64,000 nt of DNA from Myxococcales bacterium (GTDB taxonomy: Bacteria > Myxococcota_A > Polyangia > Polyangiales > Polyangiaceae): assembly GCA_004193285.1 (NCBI GenBank), contig SECP01000001.1, forward strand, positions 124,001-188,000. The letters are read 5' to 3'. Shown piece after piece: positions 25,687 through 34,034 of this stretch. Made by a program: the position numbers and the translations under genes. Within the stretch, counting starts at the first letter, position 1. Each line of letters begins with the position of its first letter. Below the pieces are notes generated by a model, which had not been told where the DNA came from, searched no databases, and worked only from the letters and a program-made list of their open reading frames with translations.

Positions 25687-26967
25687 ATGAGCCAGCAGAG
25701 CACTTTGGAGTGGCGAACGCGGATCGGCAGCTCGAGCCTGCCCTTCGTGGACAGCCGCATCTACACCGAACGGGACATCTTCGACGAAGAGCGCACCAAG
25801 ATCTGGCGCAAGAGCTGGCTGCTGGTTGCGCACGAAAGCGAGCTCCCAGAGCCGCTGGACTTCCGCACCACGAGCATCGCCCGAGAGCCGGTTGCCATCG
25901 TGCGCGGCGAAGACGGCGTGGTGCGCGCGTTCCTCAACGTCTGCCCCCACCGCGGCGCGATCTTGCTGCGCGAGCCTGCGGGCAGCCTCAAGCAGGCGAG
26001 CCCTTCCGGAAGCCCGAAGCGCATCACGTGCATGTTTCATGCTTGGCAGTTCGACGCCAAAGGTCACTGTTTGTCGATTCCGCGGCGCAACGCGGGCTAC
26101 CAAGAACGCTTGGAGTGCAGTGACGTGGGGCTGCACCAGCTCGCCTGCGAGGTCGCCTACGGTGGCTTCATTTGGGTGCACTTGGAGGCGAACCCGGTTC
26201 CGCTGCGGGAGTACATGGGCAAGGCGTTCGATGACATCGCGCCCCACCTGGAGGCGGAGCCGCTAGAGGTGTTTCATCACCACAAGGCCATCATCTCCAC
26301 GAACTACAAGCTGTGGCACGAAACCAACAGCGAGTTTTATCACGACTACATGCATCACTTCAACCGAGTGACGAGCATGCAGCAAGCCGGCTACCACGAC
26401 CGGCACTACGAAGCGTTTCCATTCGGGCACGCCACCGTGAGCTCCATGGAGGTCAAGTACACCGCCTATGAGCACGAGCAGGTAAACCTCGCCGAGTCTC
26501 GAGACCTCTCGTTTCCGCTCCTCGAGCGCAACGGATGGAAGCTCCTCGACCTGTTTCCAGGCATCACCCTCAACTTGCGCGGCTCCGCTCTTCGCATCGA
26601 CACCGCGACGCCCCTCTCCGAGGACCGCGTGCTCATCGAATTTCGAGGGCTCGGCCTCAAGCGGGACACGGCTTCGGAACGTGAGCGGCGCGTCCGCGAC
26701 CACAATACGATCTGGGGTCCATTCGGCCGCAATCTGCCGGAGGACCTGCTCGGCGTGACGAATCAGACGCTGGGCATGTGGCCAGGGTCGGAGGGTCTGC
26801 ACGTGCTCCACGGTCGGCAGGAAAACGGCCGTATTCACGATGAGATTGGGCTGCGGCACTACTACGAGGAGTGGTCGCGCCGGCTGGGTCGCTCCGCGAG
26901 CGACCCGTACGGAGAGGCGGCCCAGAGCGCCGCGCCGACGCCGCTTCGCGCCGGAGGAGCGCGATGA
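25687..26967 (+). CDS. Rieske non-heme iron ring-hydroxylating dioxygenase, large subunit
   Basis: A 426-residue protein. Rieske [2Fe-2S] ligands are Cys86/His88 and Cys115/His118 (CPHRG...CMFHAW); the gap between the pairs is about ten residues longer than usual. Mononuclear iron ligands fit NSEFYHDYMHH (His219 and His223 or His224), where the usual bridging Asp is Glu216. It should insert O2 into an aromatic or N-/S-substituted substrate with electrons from a separate reductase, which is not encoded nearby. Its place between SsuB and a small subunit in a porin-SsuABC operon suggests an aromatic sulfonate whose dihydroxylation releases sulfite. ATG 25,687 follows AGAGGAAC. Confidence 0.87.
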   Translation: MSQQSTLEWRTRIGSSSLPFVDSRIYTERDIFDEERTKIWRKSWLLVAHESELPEPLDFRTTSIAREPVAIVRGEDGVVRAFLNVCPHRGAILLREPAGSLKQASPSGSPKRITCMFHAWQFDAKGHCLSIPRRNAGYQERLECSDVGLHQLACEVAYGGFIWVHLEANPVPLREYMGKAFDDIAPHLEAEPLEVFHHHKAIISTNYKLWHETNSEFYHDYMHHFNRVTSMQQAGYHDRHYEAFPFGHATVSSMEVKYTAYEHEQVNLAESRDLSFPLLERNGWKLLDLFPGITLNLRGSALRIDTATPLSEDRVLIEFRGLGLKRDTASERERRVRDHNTIWGPFGRNLPEDLLGVTNQTLGMWPGSEGLHVLHGRQENGRIHDEIGLRHYYEEWSRRLGRSASDPYGEAAQSAAPTPLRAGGAR

Positions 26968-27452
26968 GCCTCGCCGAGCTGCGCGCTGAGCTGACGAACG
27001 TCATCGCGGAGAGCGCGCTCTTGCTGGATGACCGGCGCTTCGGGGAGTGGCTCGACCTCACTGCGCCGGCCTTCCGCTACCGCATCGAGGCGTACAGCCA
27101 TGACCTTCGCAAGAACATGACCTGGCTCGATCACGATCGAGGAGGAATGAGCGCGCTGATCGAGCTCTTGCCCAAGCATCACATCGACGGCGGGGACTGG
27201 CTTCGCCAGGTAAGCGTCGGCAAAGTCTGGGAGGACGGGCCGAGCTCCGCGAGCGCGGTCAGCTCGCTCGCCGTCTTTCACACCGCGCGGGACATCGGCG
27301 ACGCGCACGTGGACGGGGGCAGCTCCAAGCTGCTCCTCGTCGGGCGCTACCACGACCGGTTCAGTCGCGAAGGCGACCGCTGGCTGCTGACCGAGCGCGT
27401 CGTTCGCCTGCAGACTCGGCAGCTCGGCGTCGGCTCGCACCTGTTTCCCTGA
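26964..27452 (+). CDS. Ring-hydroxylating dioxygenase small (beta) subunit
   Basis: A 162-residue protein of the SnoaL/NTF2-like fold used by dioxygenase beta subunits: an N-terminal helix (ELRAELTNVIAESALLLDDRRFGEWLDLTA), FRYRIEAYSHDL, and a final strand RWLLTERVVRLQTRQL. It overlaps the large-subunit stop (ATGA), the usual arrangement for an alpha3beta3 enzyme. Beta subunits are mainly structural. A stand-alone SnoaL-like enzyme is the less likely alternative. Confidence 0.8.
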   Translation: MSLAELRAELTNVIAESALLLDDRRFGEWLDLTAPAFRYRIEAYSHDLRKNMTWLDHDRGGMSALIELLPKHHIDGGDWLRQVSVGKVWEDGPSSASAVSSLAVFHTARDIGDAHVDGGSSKLLLVGRYHDRFSREGDRWLLTERVVRLQTRQLGVGSHLFP

Positions 27453-27461
27453 CTTTGGTTG

Positions 27462-28664
27462 ATGGCGCTCCCCGCCCCCGCGCCGCAGAACGGTGTCATG
27501 AGCTTCCAAGAGATTTTCGCAACCGCAGAGCGACTCACGCGCAGCCTCGGCGAGACCGCGCTCGAGCGTGATCGCGAGGGCGGAACTGCCAAGCGAGAGC
27601 GCGACCAAATTCGGTCGAGCGGGCTCCTCGCAAGCTCCGTTCCGGAGGCTTACGGTGGTCAGGGGGCGAGCTGGCTCGAGGTCATGCAGCTGGTTCGGGT
27701 CTTCTCCAGCGCTGACAGCTCGCTCGGGCATCTGTTCGGCTTTCATCACTTGCTCGTGGCCACGGTGCGGCTGTTCGGAGCCCAGCCGCAGTGGGAAGCC
27801 GCTTACCGGGATACCGCAAAAGAAAACCTGTTCTGGGGCAACGCGCTCAACCCCCTGGACCCTGGCACGACCCTCACGCGCACCGACGCGGGGCTCATCG
27901 TCAGCGGCAGGAAGAGCTTCTGCTCGGGCGCGCTGGATTCGGATCGGCTCATCCTTTCCGCGAATGACGCCGCGACCGGGAAGCTGCTCGTCGCTGCGAT
28001 CCCCTCGAACCGCCCGGGTATTCGTTACAATCAGGACTGGGACAATCTCGGCCAGCGCCAAACTGATAGTGGCAGCGTGGAGCTCGACCACGTGGTGATT
28101 CAAGAGTCCGAGCTGCTGACCACGCCCGGTCCGCTCGGTAGCCCCTTTGCTTCGCTGCGACCGTGTATTGCGCAGCTCGTGCTCTGCAACGTGTACCTGG
28201 GCATCGCTCAGGGCGCGCTCGCCATCGCCAAGCCGTACACCCAGACTCAGCGGCGCGCGTGGCCCCCTTCCGGCGTCGCCAGCGCGACCGAGGACCCCTA
28301 CGTGCTCGCGCGCTACGGCGAATTTTACCTGCAGCTTGAGTCAGCACGCCTCCTTGCTGACGCTGCGGGGAGCGCGCTGGACGCGGCTTGGAACGCGAAG
28401 GAAGAGGTCACGCCGGAGGCGCGCGGTCAAGCGGCAGTCGCGATCGCCGCCACCAAGGTCGCCACCACGCGCGCGAGCCTCGATGTTTCGACCCGCATCT
28501 TCGACGTGATGGGAGCTCGCTCCACCACGGCCAAGCTCCGGCTCGACCGCTTCTTCCGCAACGCGCGCACCCACACCTTGCACGACCCCGTTGACTACAA
28601 GCTCAAGGAGCTCGGTGAGTGGGAGCTCTCCGGGAAATTGCCAGTACCCTCGTTCTATTCGTGA
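27462..28664 (+). CDS. Acyl-CoA dehydrogenase-like flavin monooxygenase, SfnB/SfnC/DszC family
   Basis: A 400-residue protein of the acyl-CoA dehydrogenase fold without a clear acyl-CoA base: ASSVPEAYGGQGASWLEVMQLVRVFSSADSSLGHLFGFHH, FWGNALNPLDPGTTLTRTDAGLIVSGRKSFCSGALDSDRL, VMGARSTTAKLRLDRFFRNARTHTLHDPVDYK. Relatives are SfnB/SfnC (sulfone and alkanesulfinate use in Pseudomonas) and DszC (FMNH2-dependent dibenzothiophene monooxygenase). A desulfurisation monooxygenase role is therefore the best guess. It is the last gene of the porin operon, ending 6 bp from a convergent gene. Starts at TTG 27,459, ATG 27,462 or ATG 27,498 are possible. Confidence 0.82.
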   Translation: MALPAPAPQNGVMSFQEIFATAERLTRSLGETALERDREGGTAKRERDQIRSSGLLASSVPEAYGGQGASWLEVMQLVRVFSSADSSLGHLFGFHHLLVATVRLFGAQPQWEAAYRDTAKENLFWGNALNPLDPGTTLTRTDAGLIVSGRKSFCSGALDSDRLILSANDAATGKLLVAAIPSNRPGIRYNQDWDNLGQRQTDSGSVELDHVVIQESELLTTPGPLGSPFASLRPCIAQLVLCNVYLGIAQGALAIAKPYTQTQRRAWPPSGVASATEDPYVLARYGEFYLQLESARLLADAAGSALDAAWNAKEEVTPEARGQAAVAIAATKVATTRASLDVSTRIFDVMGARSTTAKLRLDRFFRNARTHTLHDPVDYKLKELGEWELSGKLPVPSFYS

Positions 28665-28670
28665 AGGACC

Positions 28671-29648
28671 TCACGCAGACAGCACGCGGACGGGCGAGCC
28701 CCCGAGGTATGCGTGAATGGCCTCGAGCGCGTCCGAGTAAAAGACGCGGTAGGTCTCGTCCGTGACGTAGCCGAGGTGCGGCGTGAGCAGCGTGTTGGGT
28801 GCGCTGCGCAAGACGTGATTTTCGGGTAGAGGCTCCACGTCGAACACGTCCAATGCCGCGCCGCCCAGCGCGCCGGCGCGCAGCGCTGCGGCCAGAGCGA
28901 CCTCGTCCACGAGCGGGCCCCGGGACGTGTTGACCAGTAGCGCGCTGGGTTTCAGACGTGAAAGCTGCCGGGCTCCGAGCAGCCCGCGGGTGCTTTCGGA
29001 GAGCACCAGATGCACGGTGAGCACGTCCGCTCGCTCCAAGAGAGCGTCTTGCGTGACGAGCTCCACTCCCGCTTCGTTCGCGCGTTGTGCGGTGAGGTGG
29101 GGGCTCCAGGAGATGACCTGCATGCCGAAAGCCTTGCCAATCCGCGCGACCTGCGTGCCGAGGCGACCGAGACCGAGCACGGACAGCGTCTTACCACTCA
29201 GGCCAGAGCCGACCGTCGTTTGCCACGCGCCTCCGCGCAGCGCGCGGTCCTCCTGCGCGATCTTACGCGCGAGGCCCAGAATCAGGGCCCAGGTGAGCTC
29301 CGCGGTCGGGTAGGGGAGCCCGCGCGTTCCCGAGACGGTGATGCCGAGCTCTGCGGCCGCCGCCAAGTCGATAGCTGCGTTGCGGGCGCCGGTAGTGACG
29401 AGGAGCTTGAGGTTCGGGAGCCGTCGCAGCAAAGACGCAGTGAAGGGAGTGCGCTCGCGCATCGCGACCAGGGCCTCGAACGGCGCGAGTCGCTCCACCA
29501 AAGCATCCTCCGCGGACGCGTGATCGTGGAAGAACCGAACCTTGCTGGCGCGCGGCAACGACGCCCAATCTGCGTAGCGCTCGGCGACGCCCTGGTAGTC
29601 GTCCAACACACCCACTCGAATGGGACGCGGCGAGCTGCTCGGCAGCAT
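28671..29648 (-). CDS. D-isomer-specific 2-hydroxyacid dehydrogenase family protein
   Basis: A 325-residue NAD-dependent dehydrogenase. The nucleotide-binding motif is LGLGRLGTQVARIGKAFGM; the catalytic Arg is in VNTSRGPLVDE, the Glu in FDVEPLPENH and the His in TPHLGYVTDE. Family members reduce 2-oxo acids or oxidise D-2-hydroxy acids. It may process a carbon skeleton left after desulfonation, for example a hydroxyacid. A GTCY-N8-RGAC box ends only 2 bp before the ATG at 29,648, so translation may start within a very short leader or at a later codon (RVGVLDDYQ). It stands alone, convergent with the SfnC-like gene. Confidence 0.87.
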   Translation of the reverse strand: MLPSSSPRPIRVGVLDDYQGVAERYADWASLPRASKVRFFHDHASAEDALVERLAPFEALVAMRERTPFTASLLRRLPNLKLLVTTGARNAAIDLAAAAELGITVSGTRGLPYPTAELTWALILGLARKIAQEDRALRGGAWQTTVGSGLSGKTLSVLGLGRLGTQVARIGKAFGMQVISWSPHLTAQRANEAGVELVTQDALLERADVLTVHLVLSESTRGLLGARQLSRLKPSALLVNTSRGPLVDEVALAAALRAGALGGAALDVFDVEPLPENHVLRSAPNTLLTPHLGYVTDETYRVFYSDALEAIHAYLGGSPVRVLSA

Positions 29649-29650
29649 TT

Positions 29651-29666
29651 GTCTATCATAAGAGAC
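29651..29666. promoter_or_regulatory. GTCY-N8-RGAC operator-like box 7
   Basis: GTCTATCATAAGAGAC, palindromic at 12 of 16 positions, directly upstream of the hydroxyacid dehydrogenase start. Confidence 0.6.
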
Positions 29667-29703
29667 AGAGTCGCGCGTGACAAGAGCCCCCGGACGTCCC
29701 GAG

Positions 29704-30150
29704 CTACGGAAGGGCGGCGAGCACCTCCGCGGCGTGCCCCTCTGGCTTCACGCCTTCGAAGACGCGGATGACCTTGCCCTGATCGATGATGAAGGTCGTG
29801 CGCAGGATGCCGAAGCTCCCCGGCTTGCGTTCTGCCCAGACCCCGAAAGCCTCCGCCACCTGGTGACCCGGGTCCGACAGGAGCGGGAAGTTGAGCGCGT
29901 ACTTGTCTCGAAACGCTTGGTGGCTCGCCACGTCGTCCGGGCTGATGCCGAATACGAACGCGCGCTGTTCGAACGACGCTTTTGCGTCGCGAAACTCTTT
30001 GCACTCGATGGTGCAGCCCGGTGTGTCGTCCTTCGGGTAGAAGAAGAGCACGATCGGTTTGCCCTGAAGCGCCCGAGAGGAAACGCGCTCTCCCGCGTCC
30101 GTGTCGAGCTCGAAGGAAGGAGCGTCGTCGCCTACGTTGAGGATCGCCAT
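29704..30150 (-). CDS. bcp: Thioredoxin-dependent thiol peroxidase (bacterioferritin comigratory protein)
   Basis: A 148-residue atypical peroxiredoxin: VGDDAPSFELDTDAGERV, then VLFFYPKDDTPGCTIECKEFRD with peroxidatic Cys46. A second Cys50 lies four residues later, one position off the usual resolving cysteine of E. coli BCP. FGISPDDVASHQAFRDKYALNFPLLSDPGHQVAEAFGVW and the terminal FEGVKPEGHAAEVL match the family. It reduces peroxides with thioredoxin in the cytoplasm. An ATG six codons further upstream (30,168) is an alternative start. It is divergent from a Nudix gene. Confidence 0.92.
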   Translation of the reverse strand: MAILNVGDDAPSFELDTDAGERVSSRALQGKPIVLFFYPKDDTPGCTIECKEFRDAKASFEQRAFVFGISPDDVASHQAFRDKYALNFPLLSDPGHQVAEAFGVWAERKPGSFGILRTTFIIDQGKVIRVFEGVKPEGHAAEVLAALP

Positions 30151-30209
30151 GACGTTTGCATCTACCATGGTCGGCCAGCGGTCACTACAAGGACCAAGCG
30201 AGAGCGCAC

Positions 30210-30836
30210 ATGAGCATCCAGCGTTGGCAGGTAGTCGGCACGCGCGTGAGTTACGAAGACGACTGGCTGAAGGTCGTCACCGATACGTGCCGGGCCGGTG
30301 ATGGCCACCTGCTGGGGGACTACCACACGCTTCAGTACCCGGACTGGGTGAACGTGGTAGCGCTGACGGAAGCCGGGAAGGTGCTGTTGGTTCGAGAGTA
30401 CCGTCACGCGCGGCGCTCGATTTCGCTCGGCTTGCCAGGCGGAGCGGCCGAGCCGGGGGAGCTTCCACTCGCGGCGGCTCAGCGAGAGCTGCGCGAGGAG
30501 ACGGGGTACACCGCGCCGCGATGGATTGAGTTGGGGAAGAGTGCCGTTAATGCGGCGACCCACGGCAACCTGCTCTGGTCGTTTCTGGCTTGGGACGCAA
30601 AGCAAACGCAGTCGCCGAGCTTGGACGCAACTGAGGACGCCGAGCTGGTGGTCGAGGATTGTGGCGAGGTTCTGCGCGCATTCGGTAATGACGGCGAGGC
30701 TCAGTCCCTGCACCTGGCCTCGCTACTGCTGGCCGTGCGCTTCTTGCTCTCCGACCGCTCCGACGCTCTGAGCGCCGCGAGAGCGTCATTGTTGGAAAGC
30801 TCGACGGCTCCGAGCCGCACCGACGAACGCCCCTAG
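30210..30836 (+). CDS. Nudix hydrolase, ADP-ribose pyrophosphatase-like
   Basis: A 208-residue protein with the Nudix box GGAAEPGELPLAAAQRELREETGY (about residues 75-98) and the preceding strand KVLLVREYRHARRSISLGLPGG. The YRHARR...LPGG(A/E) pattern is that of the ADP-ribose/NDP-sugar pyrophosphatases. It cleaves a nucleoside diphosphate linked to another group. Start ATG 30,210 was chosen because the N-terminus WQVVGTRVSYEDDWLKV matches the usual first strand. It is unlinked to the sulfur genes. Confidence 0.87.
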   Translation: MSIQRWQVVGTRVSYEDDWLKVVTDTCRAGDGHLLGDYHTLQYPDWVNVVALTEAGKVLLVREYRHARRSISLGLPGGAAEPGELPLAAAQRELREETGYTAPRWIELGKSAVNAATHGNLLWSFLAWDAKQTQSPSLDATEDAELVVEDCGEVLRAFGNDGEAQSLHLASLLLAVRFLLSDRSDALSAARASLLESSTAPSRTDERP

Positions 30837-30961
30837 GTTCATTGCGTCGAGCGTGCCTTGGGCGGACAGCGCTGCAAACGCCGAGACCGACGGAGCCACG
30901 CTCTGCACCGCGAGGGCGGCGTTGACGACCTTGCGTCCGCGGCGCCCAGGCCCCGGCCGGC
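30837..30961. other. Short convergent intergenic region
   Basis: 125 bp between the ends of the Nudix gene and the SDR gene. No convincing terminator, gene or site is seen. Confidence 0.5.
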
Positions 30962-31741
30962 TCATGCTTGGCGAGGCGCGCTCGCGATCGCGAAGCCGCC
31001 GCCAGAAATATCCAGGCACGCGCCGGTGATGAACGAGGCTTCGCTCGAGAGCAGCCACGCGATCGGCGCCGCGACTTCTTCGACTCGCGCGGGCCTGCCG
31101 ATGGGAATCGTCTCCGCGATGACTTGCCGGAACCCCGCGTCTTCCAAGCGGGCCTTGGTCATGTCCGTGATGGTGAAGCCGGGCCGGACGGAGACCACGC
31201 GGATGCCCTCCGCCGCCACTTCTTTCGCGAACCCGACGCTGAACGCGTCCACCGCGGCCTTACTCGCCGCGTAGTGGGAGTTGCCAGGCCGCCCGCCGAT
31301 GGTCGCTGCCATCGACGAGACGTTGACGACGACGCCGCCGGAGCCGCCGTTCTTGGTCGACATGGCTCGAGCCGCTTCTCGGCAGCTCAGCATCACGCCG
31401 AGCACGTTGGTTCGCAGTAGCCGTTCGAGCTCCGCGGCGGTGGCGTCCTCGACGCGGAGGCTGGAGGTGGCGATGCCTGCGCTGTTCAAGACCGCGTCCG
31501 GCACGCCGAGCTCTTGCTTCACCCGCTCGTACAAGCTCTCGAGCTGGCTCGGCTCCGAGACATCAGCCGCGATCGCGACCGCGCGAGCTCCGAGTGAGCG
31601 AAGCTCGGTCACGAGCCCTTCTGCCTGCTCCCGCCGGCTCCGATAGTTGATGGCCACCGAGAACCCGCGCGGCGCCGCGATGCGAGCGACCGCGGCGCCA
31701 ATCCCGGAGGCGCCGCCGGTGATGAGCAGGACCTTGGACAT
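30962..31741 (-). CDS. Short-chain dehydrogenase/reductase
   Basis: A 259-residue classical SDR: TGGASGIG for the cofactor (8-15), LNSAGIA, the catalytic Ser in VNVSSMAA and HYAASKAAVDAF with Tyr/Lys. The sequence YRSR after strand 2 suggests NADPH preference (inference). The C-terminus GACLDISGGGFA is typical for FabG-like members. Its start overlaps the TauD stop by 1 bp, so it is co-expressed with the dioxygenase and may reduce or oxidise the aldehyde/ketone released from the sulfonate. Confidence 0.87.
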   Translation of the reverse strand: MSKVLLITGGASGIGAAVARIAAPRGFSVAINYRSRREQAEGLVTELRSLGARAVAIAADVSEPSQLESLYERVKQELGVPDAVLNSAGIATSSLRVEDATAAELERLLRTNVLGVMLSCREAARAMSTKNGGSGGVVVNVSSMAATIGGRPGNSHYAASKAAVDAFSVGFAKEVAAEGIRVVSVRPGFTITDMTKARLEDAGFRQVIAETIPIGRPARVEEVAAPIAWLLSSEASFITGACLDISGGGFAIASAPRQA

Positions 31742-32598
31742 CAGAAGGGCCGGCTACCAGCGATGCTGACTCGCTTCAATACGCGGCGCTCCTCGGCTGG
31801 GAACGCGCTGCGCGAGTGCAGCACGGCCTGATTGTCCCAGTACACGATGTCGCCGACGGACCACTTGTGAGTGTAGCGGAACCGTTCCTGAGCGAGGTGC
31901 TCGCGCAGCTGCTCGATCAGCTCGAACCCCTCTTGCTTCGGCACACCGACGACTTCGACCTCGGTAGCCGAGTCCAGGAACAAGATGCGCTTGCCGCTAT
32001 CGGGATGAATGCGCACCAGCGGGTGGGGGAAGACAGGGCTGATCAGCGGCTTGTCCTCGAAGCGGTATTTCGGCCGCGGCCCCTCCTTGGGGGTGAGGAA
32101 CGGATTGTAAGTGATCAGCTGCAGCCCATCGATTCGGCGCTTGAGCTCGGCGTTCAGAGTCTCGTACGCCAAGTGCATGTTGTAGAACGACGTCTCGCCG
32201 CCGGTGCTCGGTACCTCGAGGGCATAGAGCAGCGAGCCGGCGGAGGGCTGCGGCGCCCAATGATGATCCGAGTGCGGAGTGAGCTCGCCGTTGCCGGTGT
32301 ACCCTCCGTCCACGTTTGCAACGAGGACGATGTCCGGGGTGGCGCCGCCCTCTTTGGAGGCGAGCACCGGGACGTCCGCCGGGGGGATGAAGATGGTGCC
32401 AAAGTATTGAGCGAAGGCCTTGAACTGGGCCTCGGACAGGTCCTGACCCTTGAAAATCAGGATGTGGTTGTCCAGCAAACCGCGCTTCAGCGCGAGGACC
32501 TGCTCGCCCGCGAGCGTCGCGCTCACGTCCAGGTCGAGGACGGTGGCGCCGAGGGCGCTGCCAGTGGGGCGGAGGTGAACGGGGGAGCTCGTGGACAT
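31741..32598 (-). CDS. tauD: TauD/TfdA-family 2-oxoglutarate-dependent dioxygenase
   Basis: A 285-residue Fe(II)/2-oxoglutarate dioxygenase. Iron ligands are His109 and Asp111 (TPHSDHHW) and His261 (AVLHSRSAF); Arg271/272 are candidates for the 2-oxoglutarate carboxylate ligand. RGLLDNHILIFKGQDLSEAQF is the family N-terminus. TauD hydroxylates taurine next to the sulfonate, releasing sulfite; TfdA, AtsK and others act on ether or sulfate esters, so the substrate is open. Start ATG 32,598 (MSTSSPVHLR) has a GTCY-N8-RGAC box 24 bp upstream. It is the first gene of a two-gene operon with the SDR. Confidence 0.88.
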   Translation of the reverse strand: MSTSSPVHLRPTGSALGATVLDLDVSATLAGEQVLALKRGLLDNHILIFKGQDLSEAQFKAFAQYFGTIFIPPADVPVLASKEGGATPDIVLVANVDGGYTGNGELTPHSDHHWAPQPSAGSLLYALEVPSTGGETSFYNMHLAYETLNAELKRRIDGLQLITYNPFLTPKEGPRPKYRFEDKPLISPVFPHPLVRIHPDSGKRILFLDSATEVEVVGVPKQEGFELIEQLREHLAQERFRYTHKWSVGDIVYWDNQAVLHSRSAFPAEERRVLKRVSIAGSRPF

Positions 32599-32622
32599 CT
32601 CGGTCTCGTGTAGCAACCGGAT

Positions 32623-32638
32623 GTCTTGCAAACAAGAC
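32623..32638. promoter_or_regulatory. GTCY-N8-RGAC operator-like box 8
   Basis: GTCTTGCAAACAAGAC, with arms GTCTTG/CAAGAC offset by an asymmetric centre, 24 bp upstream of the tauD-like ATG. Confidence 0.6.
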
Positions 32639-32695
32639 CAGGGGGCCGATTGATCGCCTATCGCTGCGGGACAAGCAACGCTACAACCTCTTGGC

Positions 32696-33118
32696 ATGCT
32701 GACGGGCCGCTGTCTGTGCGAGGGCGTAGCGTACGAGATCGAGGGCGAGCTGGGGCCAGCCTACAACTGCCACTGCTCCAAGTGTCGCCGCTGGCACGGC
32801 GCCGCCTTCCGTAGCCGTGCCTCCATCCGCACCGAGCAGTTCCGCTGGGTGCGGGGGGAGGAGCTGCTCGCGAGCTACCTGCTTGGCAAGGTGACGCGGC
32901 TCTTCTGCAAAGTGTGCGGCTCGAACGTCGTCAGCACCTACGCAGACAGGCCCGAGGTGCTCGGGCTCCCGCTCGGGGGGCTGGAGCAACACCCCGGGCG
33001 AGTACCGGAGGCTCACATCTTCGTTGGCTCCAAGTCGCCGTGGTACGAGATAACCGACGACCTACCTCGGTTCGAGGCCTGGCCAGGCGAAGAACGCAAG
33101 GTCAGGGAGACGCGCTGA
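32696..33118 (+). CDS. GFA-family (glutathione-dependent formaldehyde-activating enzyme-like/CENP-V) zinc protein
   Basis: A 140-residue protein with the GFA zinc-ligand pattern: GRCLCEGVAYEIEG, NCHCSKCRRWHGAAF and LFCKVCGSNV. The family includes Gfa of Paracoccus, which promotes S-hydroxymethylglutathione formation, but most members have unknown substrates. It lies between tauD and the XRE-cupin regulator gene, and glutathione reductase is encoded elsewhere in the window. A role in handling aldehyde released from sulfonates is possible but only inferred. Confidence 0.82.
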   Translation: MLTGRCLCEGVAYEIEGELGPAYNCHCSKCRRWHGAAFRSRASIRTEQFRWVRGEELLASYLLGKVTRLFCKVCGSNVVSTYADRPEVLGLPLGGLEQHPGRVPEAHIFVGSKSPWYEITDDLPRFEAWPGEERKVRETR

Positions 33119-33128
33119 GCAAAACGCC

Positions 33129-33782
33129 TCAGCTACCGCGGGGGTAGCGGATCACGTTCAAACAGCGGATTTCCCGGGCGGTGCGGTTCTCGTACGTGTG
33201 GGGAACGTCAGCTCGGAAGAACACCGAGTCACCCGTCCCCAGCTCGTGCTCGGAGCCCTCGACGATCAGGCGCAGGGTGCCGGTGAGCACGACCAGCGTC
33301 TCGGTCGTGCCCTTGCCGTGCGGGTCGCTGCGGTGCACCGCTTTCGGTTGAAAGCGGAGATCGTAAACTTCCACGTCCGCGTTGCCGCCGCCCGGAGAGA
33401 GCAAGCGGCTTTCCATGCGTCCGTCGCCGCTCTTCAGGGGCGGGGTGTCGCCGGCCCGTAGCACACGCACGTCTTGCTCTTCGTTGGTGCCGAGGAGGTC
33501 GTGGAAGGGCACGTCCAGACCGACCGCGATCTTCCAGAGCACGGCCAGGGTGGGGTTGGTGCGCGCTCCTTCGATTTGCGAGAGCGCTGCGCGGCTGACG
33601 CCACTTCGCGATGCCAAGTCATCCAGCGAGAGTCGGCGGTCGGCCCGCAGCTTCTTGAGGACTTCTGCCACACGACGCGCCATCTCCGCGGCGCCGATGT
33701 CGTCCCCGCTGTTGTCCTTGACCGTGGGGCGAGCGACCTCTTTGAGGGCCGCGCTCGCCACCTTGCTCTTCGCTTTCGCCAT
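33129..33782 (-). CDS. XRE-family regulator with C-terminal cupin domain
   Basis: A 217-residue one-component regulator starting at ATG 33,782 (MAKAKSKVAS). The helix-turn-helix lies at about 45-100: LKKLRADRRLSLDDLASRSGVSRAALSQIEGARTNPTLAVLWKIA. A cupin_2 barrel follows at about 140-213 (FQPKAVHRSDPHGKGTTETLVVLTGTL, FFRADVPHTYENR), likely sensing a small molecule. E. coli SutR (YdcN), a sulfur-use regulator, has the same architecture. It is encoded between tauD/GFA and cysK-cysE. A GTCY-N8-RGAC box lies 22 bp before its ATG, suggesting autoregulation and making it the best candidate to bind all these boxes. Confidence 0.88.
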   Translation of the reverse strand: MAKAKSKVASAALKEVARPTVKDNSGDDIGAAEMARRVAEVLKKLRADRRLSLDDLASRSGVSRAALSQIEGARTNPTLAVLWKIAVGLDVPFHDLLGTNEEQDVRVLRAGDTPPLKSGDGRMESRLLSPGGGNADVEVYDLRFQPKAVHRSDPHGKGTTETLVVLTGTLRLIVEGSEHELGTGDSVFFRADVPHTYENRTAREIRCLNVIRYPRGS

Positions 33783-33804
33783 TGTTTCGAGCTTAACCGA
33801 TACT

Positions 33805-33820
33805 GTCCGCTTTTCGGGAC
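33805..33820. promoter_or_regulatory. GTCY-N8-RGAC operator-like box 9 (autoregulatory candidate)
   Basis: GTCCGCTTTTCGGGAC, outer arms TGTCC/GGACA, 22 bp upstream of the XRE-cupin start codon. Confidence 0.6.
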
Positions 33821-34034
33821 ACTTCTCGGCGATTTTTGCCCCGCGGCCGCGCGCCCAAGGCGGGCAATTCGGCGAGAATTGCGCGCGCCCTTCGGCCGAG
33901 CTACGTTCCGCGGCGCAATGTTCAGTCGCATCGGCCTCGCTCCCCGCGGACCCCAGCCCTGCTGTACCGGGCTGGCGCGCCTCGTCCGCTAGTGCGATTT
34001 CGCCACTGAACCGGACGCGGCTCGTCAGCTCACC

